Below, one piece after another: positions 23,156-31,753 of a stretch of 32,012 nt of DNA. Source of the stretch: Candidatus Hydrogenedentes bacterium UBA2224 (GTDB lineage: Bacteria; Hydrogenedentota; Hydrogenedentia; Hydrogenedentales; SLHB01). Below the pieces are notes generated by a model. It did no database searches. It was given only the letters and a program-made list of their open reading frames with translations, and was not told the origin of the DNA. Numbering within the stretch: the first letter of the stretch is position 1; each line of letters starts with the position of its first letter. The stretch spans positions 1,433 to 33,444 of the forward strand of contig DDYW01000092.1 of the NCBI GenBank assembly GCA_002348185.1, given 5' to 3'. Position numbers and translations under genes: made by a program.

Positions 23156-25609
23156 ATGCCAATGCCGCCACGGTGTGTCGCAGTCCGGGTGTCTGCTCTG
23201 TGTCTTTTTGCGATGGTCAGTCAACACGCCCTGGCCATTGACCTCGTGCGCGAGGGGCAGCCGGCCGCGACGGTCGTCGTGGAGGAGGCCGCTTCGGCGC
23301 AGGTGAAGGCGGCGGCGCAGCTTCTCGTGGAGTACGTGGAGCGGGCCACCGGGGCGCGCTTGCCCGTGGTCAACGCGCTGCGGCCGGAAGGCGCGGTCCT
23401 CTGCGTGGGCCGGGGGACGGCCTGGCAGACCCCCGACCAGACCGGTCTCGACGAGGACGGGTTCGACATCGCGTTTCCCGACGAGCGGACGATCGTGATT
23501 GCCGGTCCCACCGATTGGGGCACGGAATTCGGGGTCTGCGAGTTTCTCGAGCGGTACGTTGGGGTGCGGTGGCTGCTTCCGGGCGACCATGGCGATGACG
23601 TGCCCGCGGTGCGCAGCCTGTCGGTTCCGGCGGAGCCGGTGCGCCAGGCGCCGGCGATCTTCTCGCGCCTGTTCAGCGGGTTGCAGGGGGAGGCGCAGGA
23701 CACGTGGGCCCGGCGTAACCGCATGCGCGGCCGGGTCAGTTTTCACCATTATCTACTTCACCTGTTTCCGCCCGAGACTTATACCGCGAGCCATCCCGAG
23801 TTCTTCCCGATCCAGGACGGCGAACGCTTCCTGCCTCCGGATAACGAAGCCCATCACTGGCAGCCCTGTTTTACCGCGCCGGGCATCGTGGAGGAGGCGG
23901 TCAAGAACATCATCGCCTATTTTGAAGCCCATCCCGACGCCACGTCGTATTCCCTCGGCGCGAACGACAGCAGCGGCTACTGCGAATGCGAATCGTGCCT
24001 GGCGCGGCTCTCCGGCGAGAAAAACTTCCTCAGCCGCGTCGATTACTCCGACCTCTACTACGACTGGGCCAATCGCGTGATCGAGGGCGTGCTCGCGCGG
24101 TTCCCGGACAAGTGGTTCGGATGCCTGGCCTACAGCGAAGTCGCCGCGCCGCCCCGCGGTGTCTCGGTTCACCCCCGGCTGATTCCGTACATGACCTACG
24201 ACCGAATGAAATGGACGGATCCTGAACTCCGCGAGACCGGCGAGGCCCTTACGCGGGACTGGCACGCCCGAAGCCCGCTGCTGGGGTGGTATGATTACAT
24301 CTACGGTTCGCCGTACTGCCTTCCACGCGTGTGGTTTCATCGCATGGCTGACTATTACCGGTTCGGGTACGCCAACGGGGTGCGCGCCATGTATGCCGAA
24401 GCCTATCCCAACTGGGGCGAGGGCCCCAAACTGTACGTGTCCCTCAAACTCCAGTGGGACCCCAGCGCGGACGTCGATGCGCTGCTCGATGAATGGTATG
24501 TGCGCTGCGTTGGGGAGGAAGGCGCCCCCTATCTCAAGCAGTACTACGCGCATTGGGAAGACTTCTGGACGCGCCGCGTGCTGGATTCCGGCTGGTTCAC
24601 GAAAGACGGGCAGTACCTGGCCTTCTACAGCGCGGGCTATCTTCGCGACATCTCGCGCGAAGACATCGAGAAGAGCCGTCAGTGGCTCGAGGCCGCCGCC
24701 GCGAAGGCCGTCACCGAACCCCAGCAATACCGTGCCCGGCTCCTGTTGCAGGCGTTCGAGTATTACGAGGCGTCGGCGTACGCGTTTGATTTCGATGCTC
24801 CGCTCGAGGGGCCTCCCGCCACGCACGAGGAGGCCCTGGCGCTGCTGACCTCGGTGGAACAGCGGTTCGGGCATGCCGCCCGGCGCCGGGAGCTTGCCCT
24901 GGACATTTTCCCCGGCCATCCCGTCCTGCGGCATCCCCTCACGATGACCCAATACGCGGCCCTGGGAAACGACGCCATGGGCATCGCGGGCCTGGGCGCC
25001 CTCATCGGGTTCCTTGATGTGCCCGATAGCCCTCTCCGGACCGAACTGGCACGGGTAGCCGCGGAAGCGCCCGATACGCACGTGAAAGAGCAGGCGTCAA
25101 TGCTGCTCGATCTGGTGGCGGAGAAAGGCGAACTGCTCACGCGCAACCCGTCGTTTGAGGAGGGTTCCGGCGCCGCCGCCGAAGGCTGGTCCTGGTGGCT
25201 GCAAGACGGGGCCGGGCGCATGGCCCGGTCCGATGTGGCCGCCCATTCGGGACACTACGCCGTCGTCTGCGAGGGCGTGAAACGGGGCGGTCCCGTGCAG
25301 GCGGTCCCCGCCCAGCCCGGCCGCTACGGCCTCATATGCCACGTACGTGTTCCGGAGGGCCAGCAGGCGTCGGGCACGGTGGAGTTGTCGTTCACCCTGC
25401 GCGATGCCAACCGCAACAATGTGCTGACGCCGTCCACGAAACAGTCCCTGACGCCCGGCGCGTGGCAGCCCCTCGCGGTCGTCTATCGCATTACCGGGCA
25501 GGACATGGAGCGCGTGACGGACATCCTGCCGATTTTGGTTGTGGACGGGCAGGAAGCCGGGGAGATGCTGTACTTTGACGATCTGCGGCTCTACCGCTTA
25601 GGCGAATAA
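23156..25609 (+). CDS. Secreted DUF4838 (GH20-like) protein with C-terminal carbohydrate-binding-like domain
   Basis: 817 residues from the ATG at 23156, 10 bp after the lipoprotein stop. A signal peptide ends near HALA-ID (residue 27). Residues ~28-150 match the N-terminal alpha-glucuronidase/hexosaminidase-like domain (AAAQLLVEYVERATGARLPV, GTEFGVCEFLERYVGVRWL, typical of this family). The central DUF4838 domain shows HHYLLHLFPPETYTASHPEF and the hallmark SLGANDSSGYCECESCLARL. From ~662 (NPSFEEGSGAAAEGWSWWLQ) to the end there is a beta-sandwich resembling CBM4/9-type carbohydrate-binding modules. The family is presumed to act on glycans, but biochemical activity is not established in my knowledge. 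It ends the exported glycan-degradation series and converges with the MshEN gene. Confidence 0.9.
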   Translation: MPMPPRCVAVRVSALCLFAMVSQHALAIDLVREGQPAATVVVEEAASAQVKAAAQLLVEYVERATGARLPVVNALRPEGAVLCVGRGTAWQTPDQTGLDEDGFDIAFPDERTIVIAGPTDWGTEFGVCEFLERYVGVRWLLPGDHGDDVPAVRSLSVPAEPVRQAPAIFSRLFSGLQGEAQDTWARRNRMRGRVSFHHYLLHLFPPETYTASHPEFFPIQDGERFLPPDNEAHHWQPCFTAPGIVEEAVKNIIAYFEAHPDATSYSLGANDSSGYCECESCLARLSGEKNFLSRVDYSDLYYDWANRVIEGVLARFPDKWFGCLAYSEVAAPPRGVSVHPRLIPYMTYDRMKWTDPELRETGEALTRDWHARSPLLGWYDYIYGSPYCLPRVWFHRMADYYRFGYANGVRAMYAEAYPNWGEGPKLYVSLKLQWDPSADVDALLDEWYVRCVGEEGAPYLKQYYAHWEDFWTRRVLDSGWFTKDGQYLAFYSAGYLRDISREDIEKSRQWLEAAAAKAVTEPQQYRARLLLQAFEYYEASAYAFDFDAPLEGPPATHEEALALLTSVEQRFGHAARRRELALDIFPGHPVLRHPLTMTQYAALGNDAMGIAGLGALIGFLDVPDSPLRTELARVAAEAPDTHVKEQASMLLDLVAEKGELLTRNPSFEEGSGAAAEGWSWWLQDGAGRMARSDVAAHSGHYAVVCEGVKRGGPVQAVPAQPGRYGLICHVRVPEGQQASGTVELSFTLRDANRNNVLTPSTKQSLTPGAWQPLAVVYRITGQDMERVTDILPILVVDGQEAGEMLYFDDLRLYRLGE

Positions 25610-25618
25610 GCCCGGTGG

Positions 25619-25638
25619 GACCGGCGCCCCCGCCGGTC
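25619..25638. terminator. Hairpin between convergent DUF4838 and MshEN genes
   Basis: GACCGGCG (25619-25626) and CGCCGGTC (25631-25638) form a perfect 8-bp stem with a CCCC loop, 10 bp after the DUF4838 stop and 33 bp after the MshEN stop on the other strand. It lacks a T-run in either direction. Confidence 0.45.
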
Positions 25639-25670
25639 GTCCGGGGAGCGCCGTTTCCAGCGTCGCTGGG

Positions 25671-27236
25671 TCAACCGCGGACCGACGGGCTGCGCTCGTA
25701 CATCTGTTCGATCAGTTCCAGGATTCGCGGTAAGGTCGCCACGACAGGCTCGACCCGGCGCTGGCTGACGCGTTCGACGTCTTCGATCGCGACGATGTCC
25801 AGCGCGTTGGCCATGGCGAGGGTCAGGGTGTCTTCGTCCGCGCGAATCGGGATGCATTTGTGCAGGGAAGCCAGGCGCGCCGGGATCAGGCTGGCCACCT
25901 GGGGCGCGATCGACCGGGCGTCCACTTCGACGTATTCGGTTTCGGCGCGCAACGCGACCGCCTGGGCGACGGCTTCCGGGGAGGCGTAGCCTTTTTCCTC
26001 CAGGATGGTCCCGAGTTTGGCCTGCGGGTTCAGACGCTGTTCTTCGAGCGCGTCCTCGAGCTGTTCCAGCGTGATCACGCCCATTTCCCACAGGATTTCG
26101 CCGAGTTTCCAGCGGCGTCCATCGGCTTCAGGCAGCGAGGGCGGCGCCGCGACGCCGGGCTTTTGCGGGTCCGCCTCCCCGGGTTCGGAGTCGGCGGGGG
26201 CCGGCACGGACGCGTGGGGCATCGTCCCCTGAGCCGCGAAACCCTGCATGCTGGCCCGCAGCGACTGGGTTTCCTGTTGGGAGGCTTCGTGCTCCTTGAC
26301 GGCATTGGCGAGCTGTGCCGCGACCGAGGAGGCGCGGGCAACATCCGCCATTTCTTCTTTGAGGCGGGTTTCAAGGGCGTCCGCCCGATCGTTGGCCGTC
26401 TTCAGCGCGGCTTCGAGTTCGGCAACACGCGCGGCCGCGCGGGACACCCGCGTGAGCTCATCGCGCAGGCCCGCGGTTTCGGCGCGTGCGCGTTCCAGTT
26501 CCTTCTTCAGCGAAGCTATCTCGGTATCCGCTACCTTCTTGTTGGCCCGCACGGCTTCCAGTTCGGTTTTGATCTTGTCGTGTTCTGCTTTCTGGGCGTT
26601 GCGCGCGGCATCCGCCTCGTTCTTTTCCTTTTCCAGGGCGCCGAGACGTTTTTTGAGGTGGTCCAGCTCCTTGTCTTTTTCAGCGAGGCTGTGTGTGAAT
26701 TCCTCGAACTGCTTCTTGCCTTGCGCGAGGTCCACATTGCGGGCGTTCACGGTGTTTTCGGTATCGTCAAGCTGTTGTTGCAGGGCGGCTCTGGCCGAGC
26801 GCTCCGATTCCAGCGCCTCTTGAGACTCCTTGGCCAGCCGTTCCAATTCCGCGACGCGCTGTTTCGCCGCCTGGAGCGCCTGGTCTTGTTCGGAGAGCCG
26901 CTTCTCGACCTGCAGGGCGGCCTCTTTCTGCGCGGAGAGCTCGCCGGTGCGTAGTCCAAGCTGTTCTTCGAGGCCCGCGATGGTCTTGCGGAGGGCCGCG
27001 GCTTCGGTGGTGGTCTTTCGAAGCTGCTGGGCCGCGCCCATGATTTCTTTCACGGCTTGTGCCGCGGATTCGCCTCGCGTCGCGAAACTGGTCTTGACGG
27101 CTTCGAGCTGATCATGGGCTTTGGCAATCTGTTCCGCCCCTGACCGGAACCCGTCGGCCGACATGTTTTGAAGATCGAGAACCAGCCGTTCGAGCCGATC
27201 CCACCCCTCGCCCGTGTGTGCTGTCGATTTCGCCAT
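25671..27236 (-). CDS. Coiled-coil protein with C-terminal MshEN (GspE N-terminal) domain
   Basis: 521 residues from the ATG at 27236; in-frame ATG 27248 and TTG 27263 are alternatives, with AGGGGG placed between them and 27236. There is no signal peptide. Residues ~60-325 are heptad-rich coiled coil (for example KKRLGALEKEKNEADAARNA and ETRLKEEMADVARASSVAAQ), followed by a Pro-rich linker to ~375. Residues ~375-512 are a complete MshEN region: RRWKLGEILWEMGVITLEQL, AKLGTILEEKGYASPEAVAQ, then IPARLASLHKCIPIRADEDT, TLAMANALDIVAIEDVERV and RVEPVVATLPRILELIEQMY. In secretion and pilus ATPases this region docks partners or, in some MshE proteins, binds c-di-GMP. No ATPase domain follows. A role as c-di-GMP-responsive scaffold is inferred. 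Confidence 0.88.
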   Translation of the reverse strand: MAKSTAHTGEGWDRLERLVLDLQNMSADGFRSGAEQIAKAHDQLEAVKTSFATRGESAAQAVKEIMGAAQQLRKTTTEAAALRKTIAGLEEQLGLRTGELSAQKEAALQVEKRLSEQDQALQAAKQRVAELERLAKESQEALESERSARAALQQQLDDTENTVNARNVDLAQGKKQFEEFTHSLAEKDKELDHLKKRLGALEKEKNEADAARNAQKAEHDKIKTELEAVRANKKVADTEIASLKKELERARAETAGLRDELTRVSRAAARVAELEAALKTANDRADALETRLKEEMADVARASSVAAQLANAVKEHEASQQETQSLRASMQGFAAQGTMPHASVPAPADSEPGEADPQKPGVAAPPSLPEADGRRWKLGEILWEMGVITLEQLEDALEEQRLNPQAKLGTILEEKGYASPEAVAQAVALRAETEYVEVDARSIAPQVASLIPARLASLHKCIPIRADEDTLTLAMANALDIVAIEDVERVSQRRVEPVVATLPRILELIEQMYERSPSVRG

Positions 27237-27306
27237 AGGTATCACCATCCCCCTGCCCAGCAACTCCCCGTTCCACTGATGCGGTCCCCTGCAGGCTCTC
27301 CCGGAG

Positions 27307-27315
27307 ATTATACCA
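27307..27315 (-). promoter_or_regulatory. Extended -10 promoter of the MshEN gene
   Basis: TGGTATAAT on the minus strand (27315-27307) is a perfect extended -10 element in a locally AT-rich stretch, 70 bp before the ATG at 27236. A clear -35 is absent (CTGTTT at best), as is usual with extended -10 promoters. Confidence 0.55.
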
Positions 27316-27440
27316 TACTTGTTTTTGAAAAACAGCGAAAAATGGAATTACCGGGACCGCCGCCCCGTATATACCGCTCAAAACTCCCCTGAATGGCTGA
27401 AAAACAGCCATCCTTATCCCGGCGCATCATTCCCCGGTTG

Positions 27441-27446
27441 ATTATA
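27441..27446 (-). promoter_or_regulatory. Second TATAAT upstream of the MshEN gene
   Basis: A further perfect TATAAT on the minus strand, again within GGTATAATC, about 195 bp before the MshEN start and downstream of the VWA terminator-like hairpin. The -35 region is poor (CCCAAA). The interval 27237-27556 contains these two elements, the hairpin at 27506-27548 and no gene. Confidence 0.35.
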
Positions 27447-27505
27447 CCCCAAAGAGCACCGGTTTGGGGGCTGCCGGCAGGGTGGCGCGTCGGCAGACGA
27501 AACGT

Positions 27506-27548
27506 GGGCCGGGGAGACCCCGAGGTGGATGAGGGTCTGCCCCGGCCC
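27506..27548 (-). terminator. Hairpin terminator downstream of the VWA gene
   Basis: Arms 27506-27520 and 27533-27548 pair over 15 bp with one bulged base and a 12-nt loop, starting 8 bp after the VWA stop at 27557. On the minus strand the stem is followed by CACGTTTCG, a short T-run, so this is an imperfect intrinsic terminator. Confidence 0.6.
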
Positions 27549-27556
27549 ATTCCTGC

Positions 27557-30500
27557 TCACTGGCTTGCCAGAGCGTGCGCTTTCCGCACCAGTCCAATGA
27601 ACTCGGCGCGGTAGTGTTCTTCGTCCCTACCCAGGCCCTGTTCAGCCAGTGTCAAGACCAGCTCATACGTGAGCGCGCCCGTGTGTTCCGAGTTTCGCAG
27701 CAGCATGCCGAACCCTGCGGCGGCGGCGGCGAACCGGAAATCCTCGGACGCGTTCTCGCAGGCGGCTCCATCGTCTCTGACCGGGAACGTGAGCAGCCTG
27801 CTGCTGTCTTGATCCGGTTTCTTGTAGCGAAGTTTCAACGAAAACAGCTCGCCGGAGCTTGCAGCATCCGTCAGGGCGGGCCGGGGCTGCTGGTATTTGA
27901 GCGGATCCACGCCCGGAACTTCGAGGGGCACCCCCGGAGGAACCAGCTCATACAACGCGGTAACCGTATGTCCCGCCCCGATTTCGCCGGCGTCTTTGGT
28001 GTCGTCGTTGAAGTCTTCCTTGGCCAGTATCCGGTTTTCGTAACCGATCAAACGGTAGGCCTGGACCTGCGCCGGGTTGAATTCCACCTGGATCTTGACA
28101 TCCTTGGCGATGCTGATCAAGGTGCCTAACATGTCTGTTACAAGCACTTTACGTGCTTCGTCCATATCGTCGATGTAGGCGTAGTTGCCGTTGCCCTTGT
28201 CGGCGAGCTGTTCGAGCGTGGAGTCCTTGAGGTTCCCCATGCCGAATCCGAGCACGGACAGGAAGACGCCGGTCTTCGCCTTTTTCTCCACCAGGTCGAT
28301 CAACTGTGAGGTATCGGTCATGCCGACGTTGAAGTCGCCGTCGGTGGCCAGGATGACCCGGTTGACGCCGTCTTTGAGGAAGCTCTCCGTGGCGGTATTG
28401 TAGGCGAGCTTGATGCCCTCGCCCCCGTTGGTCGAACCGCCCGACCGGAGGTTGTTCAGGGCTTCGAGAATGGTCCGGTGGGCGTCCCCGGAGGTGGGGG
28501 GCAGTACCAGGCCCGACGCCCCGGCGTACACGGCGATAGCGACCCGGTCGTCCTCGCGCAACTGGGTTATGAGCTGTTCCAGGGCGCGTTTCAACAGGGG
28601 CAGCTTGTTTTCAGGCTGCATCGACCCGGACACATCGATGAGGAACACGAGGTTGCAGGCCGGGCGGGCGTCGGGGGGAATTTCCCTGCCTTTCAGGCCG
28701 ATCCGGGCGAGCCGGTGTTCGGGTTTCCACGGGCACGACGCCACTTCCACGTGCACCGCGAACGGGTCCTCGCCGTCGGGCGGGGCGTAGTCATAGTCGA
28801 AGTAGTTGATGAACTCCTCGATACGCACGGCCCCGGGCGGCGGCAGGGTATTCTGATTCAGGAAGCGCCGCGTGTTGGCATACGACGCCGTATCCACGTC
28901 GATCGAGAAAGTCGACAACGCCTCATCGGCCACCTTCCGGAACGGATTCTCGACCAGGTGGTCGTAGGCCTCGGTATTGTGTCCCGGCCAGTAGACCAGA
29001 TTCGGGTCGTTGTTGAAATCCGGGTGGTCCGAGGTATCGAGCGGCCCTGCTTCATCAAACGCCATCCCAAAGGCAAGCGGTTCGCCTTTCGCGGCGACCG
29101 GGGAAGATTTCCCGTGGATCCCAATCTCGCCGCCCACAATCACATTCTGCAGTCCTCGGCCCCCGGCGGGCGGCGGAGACGCCGGACTGGCCGATACCGC
29201 CGCTGCCACCTCGAATTCGCCCCACTCCTTGCCGTCACGGGGCTTGCCTTCAGCGGGGCCGAGACTCCGGCGGGCGATGACCTGATTGGCCGGCAGATTC
29301 TGGCCGGGCTCGTATCTGAACTCGAGGTTCTCGGACCAGTAGTCGAGGGGGGTGCCCATGAACGACTTTTCGGGCACTTCGATGCGCAGGATGGCCATCT
29401 GCCCGGTTTGGCGGGCGGGGGACGCCTCCCGGACCGGTGCGGGCGCCTGCGGTCTCGGCTCCGCATCCGCGACCACGGGCGCGGCTTCGCCGGGCAGGCC
29501 CCAGACCTCGACCTCGACGTAGTGGTTGCGCTCGTTCGAGGTGTTGCCCCGGCTGTAGAGCCGGACGTAGCGCGCTACCTCGCCGTGGCCGTTGATGAGC
29601 CGGCCTTCGTTGGACTCGACGTATTCCTTGTCCTGTCCCGCGCCGAGCCCCGCCGAGTTGTCGTGGTCGTTGTTGCAGAGGGTGCGGACGTTCTGCGTGA
29701 AGTCCGGGTCATCGGCAATGTGTACGCTGAAGTCGTGGTAGACCCGCTCGCTCGTGTGGAAGTGCCACACCACGATGGCCTGGATGCTGCACGGCTGGCC
29801 GAGGTCGAGCTGGACCCACTGGAGACCCTTGTCGAGTTCGACGAGGCTCTTCTCCTGGAAGCCTTTGTCGCCGTCGGTGACCAGGGGCAGCCTGCCCAGG
29901 CTGGGCGTGGGGTCGCTGCTGGTGACGGGCTTGCCGCGTGAGAGCAGCTCCGTGCCTGCCGGCACCAGAAAGGGTTCGCGGGCCGTGTAGGTGAATTCGA
30001 GATTCTCGGACCAGTAGTCCAGCGGAGTGCCCATGAACGACTTCTCGGGCAGTTCGAGGGGCAGCGCGACCGGCTCGCCCGCCGCCTTCTGGACGGCTTC
30101 CGCCAGCGGCGTGGCCTGCGTGATCGGGGACGCGGGCTCGGGTTGGGCCATGGCCAGCACGAAGCGGTCCTGAAGCAGCACGTTCTCGACCGCCTCGGGC
30201 GTGGTCTCAAGGACCAACACGCTGTTCTGCGAATCGTCCAGCGTGATGGAAAGCGTGCTGCCATCCAGCGCGGTCACCTTGTCGCGTTTCACTTGGATAC
30301 TCGGGCCTGCCGCGAACACCTCGTTATTGACCAGGGTATCCAGGGCGGAGACGATTTCCGGAGAGGCGGTCTGGCGCCGCACACGCAACGCGGACGGGTC
30401 GGGCGCCGGACGGGCGGCCGGAGTCGACGCCGCAGCCGGCATAGGCTCCGGCTTGACCGGAGGGGCCTCGACGGGCGCCGGGGCCGCTTCGATCGCAGCG

Positions 30501-31186
30501 GTTGCCGCGGCTGGTTCGGTTGCGGCCGGCTCGGTTGCGGGCGCTTCGGTTTCTGCTATGGGCGCCTGTGCGGGCTTTTCTTCGAGCACCGCCACCGCCG
30601 CACTGGACGAACTGCTCGGGACCACCTCGAACCCTTCCCAGTTTTCCGCGGCGAGGTCCCATTCTGCGTCGGTTTCGGCCGGGGCCGCCCCGGGAGCGGT
30701 CGAGGGCGATTCCGTAGACGGTTCTTTCTCGCCGCTCATGCGCGCCAGCCCCTGGACGTTCGGGTCACCGGCCGTCTCTACCCCCTGTCTGGCCAGTTCC
30801 TGTGTGGGCTGGTTCCAGGAGGTGTCGCCTGCGTTCCAATAGAGCGCGCCGATGACGAGCAGGACCGCGGCGGCCCGCAGGAGCGTGCCCGCCACGCTGT
30901 TGCCCAGGAATATCTGCCGGAGGGTACGGCGGGCGCCGACGGTCTCGGTTGGCGCGGGGGCTTCGGCCCGTTCCATGACCGTCGCGCGCTGGCTCTCGGT
31001 GAGGGCCGCCTGCGGGGCTTCGTGAAGTGCGGTCCGGGCGAACCGGGCCGTTGCGCGCAATTCCTCGACGGTCTTGCGGGCGTCCGGATTGGACTTGAGG
31101 GCGTTTTCGACCGCTTGCGACATGGCGGGTTCGAGCTCGCCGAGGGCGTAGGCGGTCAGGGTTTCGATGTCCAGTATCGGTTTCAT
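27557..31186 (-). CDS. Sigma-linked membrane protein: anti-sigma-like N-terminus, discoidin-like domain and YfbK-type VWA module
   Basis: 1209 residues; GGGAGGT lies 7 nt before the ATG, inside the end of the sigma gene. Residues 1-~85 (LTAYALGELEPAMSQAVENAL, NPDARKTVEEL) read like an anti-sigma cytoplasmic domain without zinc ligands. A single TM lies at ~98-117 (VAGTLLRAAAVLLVIGALYW), then a Pro/Ala/Glu-rich stretch to ~270. Residues ~405-565 resemble a discoidin (F5/8-type) domain (GLQWVQLDLGQPCSIQAIVV, ARYVRLYSRGNTS). A PEKSFMGTPLDYWSENLEF motif flanks it at both ends. Residues ~720-1205 are the YfbK/VWA module: NPFRKVADEALSTFSIDVDT, MIDAS DVSGSM at 851-856, ILATDGDFNVGMTDTSQL, and the DUF3520-like tail. 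The predicted topology has the VWA outside the cytoplasm. It is probably the partner regulating the upstream sigma factor; the signal it senses is unknown. Confidence 0.9.
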   Translation of the reverse strand: MKPILDIETLTAYALGELEPAMSQAVENALKSNPDARKTVEELRATARFARTALHEAPQAALTESQRATVMERAEAPAPTETVGARRTLRQIFLGNSVAGTLLRAAAVLLVIGALYWNAGDTSWNQPTQELARQGVETAGDPNVQGLARMSGEKEPSTESPSTAPGAAPAETDAEWDLAAENWEGFEVVPSSSSSAAVAVLEEKPAQAPIAETEAPATEPAATEPAAATAAIEAAPAPVEAPPVKPEPMPAAASTPAARPAPDPSALRVRRQTASPEIVSALDTLVNNEVFAAGPSIQVKRDKVTALDGSTLSITLDDSQNSVLVLETTPEAVENVLLQDRFVLAMAQPEPASPITQATPLAEAVQKAAGEPVALPLELPEKSFMGTPLDYWSENLEFTYTAREPFLVPAGTELLSRGKPVTSSDPTPSLGRLPLVTDGDKGFQEKSLVELDKGLQWVQLDLGQPCSIQAIVVWHFHTSERVYHDFSVHIADDPDFTQNVRTLCNNDHDNSAGLGAGQDKEYVESNEGRLINGHGEVARYVRLYSRGNTSNERNHYVEVEVWGLPGEAAPVVADAEPRPQAPAPVREASPARQTGQMAILRIEVPEKSFMGTPLDYWSENLEFRYEPGQNLPANQVIARRSLGPAEGKPRDGKEWGEFEVAAAVSASPASPPPAGGRGLQNVIVGGEIGIHGKSSPVAAKGEPLAFGMAFDEAGPLDTSDHPDFNNDPNLVYWPGHNTEAYDHLVENPFRKVADEALSTFSIDVDTASYANTRRFLNQNTLPPPGAVRIEEFINYFDYDYAPPDGEDPFAVHVEVASCPWKPEHRLARIGLKGREIPPDARPACNLVFLIDVSGSMQPENKLPLLKRALEQLITQLREDDRVAIAVYAGASGLVLPPTSGDAHRTILEALNNLRSGGSTNGGEGIKLAYNTATESFLKDGVNRVILATDGDFNVGMTDTSQLIDLVEKKAKTGVFLSVLGFGMGNLKDSTLEQLADKGNGNYAYIDDMDEARKVLVTDMLGTLISIAKDVKIQVEFNPAQVQAYRLIGYENRILAKEDFNDDTKDAGEIGAGHTVTALYELVPPGVPLEVPGVDPLKYQQPRPALTDAASSGELFSLKLRYKKPDQDSSRLLTFPVRDDGAACENASEDFRFAAAAAGFGMLLRNSEHTGALTYELVLTLAEQGLGRDEEHYRAEFIGLVRKAHALASQ
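29317..29382 (-). repeat. Internal direct repeat, copy 2 (C-terminal side of discoidin block)
   Basis: A 66-bp segment matches 29992-30057 with seven mismatches. It encodes the second PEKSFMGTPLDYWSENLEF at about residues 605-623. The offset between copies is exactly 675 bp, or 225 codons. Confidence 0.8.
29992..30057 (-). repeat. Internal direct repeat, copy 1 (N-terminal side of discoidin block)
   Basis: This copy encodes PEKSFMGTPLDYWSENLEF at about residues 380-398, just before the discoidin-like domain. The two copies bracket the domain, as expected if a domain block was inserted or duplicated by recombination between them. Confidence 0.8.
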
Positions 31187-31188
31187 AG

Positions 31189-31716
31189 TCAGACCTCCCG
31201 GGCGAGATCGAGTTCGCCCTGCAGCCGCTGGCGCATGGTGTCGAGCGCCGTGGCGATGAGGTTGCTCACTTTCCCGAGGGAGACGCCCATGACGTGGCTG
31301 ATCTCCCGGTAGGTCAGTTCGTCCTCGAATTTCAGGCGAAAGGCTTCCTGGGTTTCCTCAGGCAATTCGCCGAGCACATCAAACACTTTCGCGAGGGCCT
31401 CGCGCCGTTCCGCCATGGCGCCGGGCCCGGGGTTATCGCTAGACCGCACCTCGGCGCGGCCGTGAGTGAGCGCGTCCATCCGTCCCTCCTTCCTCCGCAC
31501 GTCGTACGCGCGGTTGCGGCATACCGTGTACAGCCATGCCGCGAGGTGTCCGTCGACCTTGGCGCGGTCCGCCTGGCAGAGCCGCAGGAATGCGTCCTGC
31601 ACGACGTCGCGCGCGGTTTCGAGGTCGCCCGTGATACGGCAGGCATACCGGATGAGCGGTTTTTCGTAGCGCTCGAGCGCCTGACGTATCCAGTCCGTTG
31701 ACGCCAGTTCCGTCAT
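31189..31716 (-). CDS. ECF-subfamily RNA polymerase sigma factor
   Basis: 175 residues from the ATG at 31716; a GTG one codon upstream is possible, and AGGGGGA precedes both. Region 2 is WIRQALERYEKPLIRYACRI, DLETARDVVQDAFLRLCQAD and HLAAWLYTVCRNRAYDVRRK. Region 4 is LGELPEETQEAFRLKFEDEL and an HTH TYREISHVMGVSLGKVSNLI. The length is normal for ECF factors. The gene lies 2 bp from the VWA/anti-sigma-like gene, and the pair is a recurrent arrangement in several phyla. The sequence upstream suggests autoregulation: an ECF-like GAAC-N16-CGTT promoter and a palindrome. Confidence 0.95.
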   Translation of the reverse strand: MTELASTDWIRQALERYEKPLIRYACRITGDLETARDVVQDAFLRLCQADRAKVDGHLAAWLYTVCRNRAYDVRRKEGRMDALTHGRAEVRSSDNPGPGAMAERREALAKVFDVLGELPEETQEAFRLKFEDELTYREISHVMGVSLGKVSNLIATALDTMRQRLQGELDLAREV

Positions 31717-31753
31717 CACTTCCCCCTGCGTTTCCGTTTGTTGCGGGCCAGGA

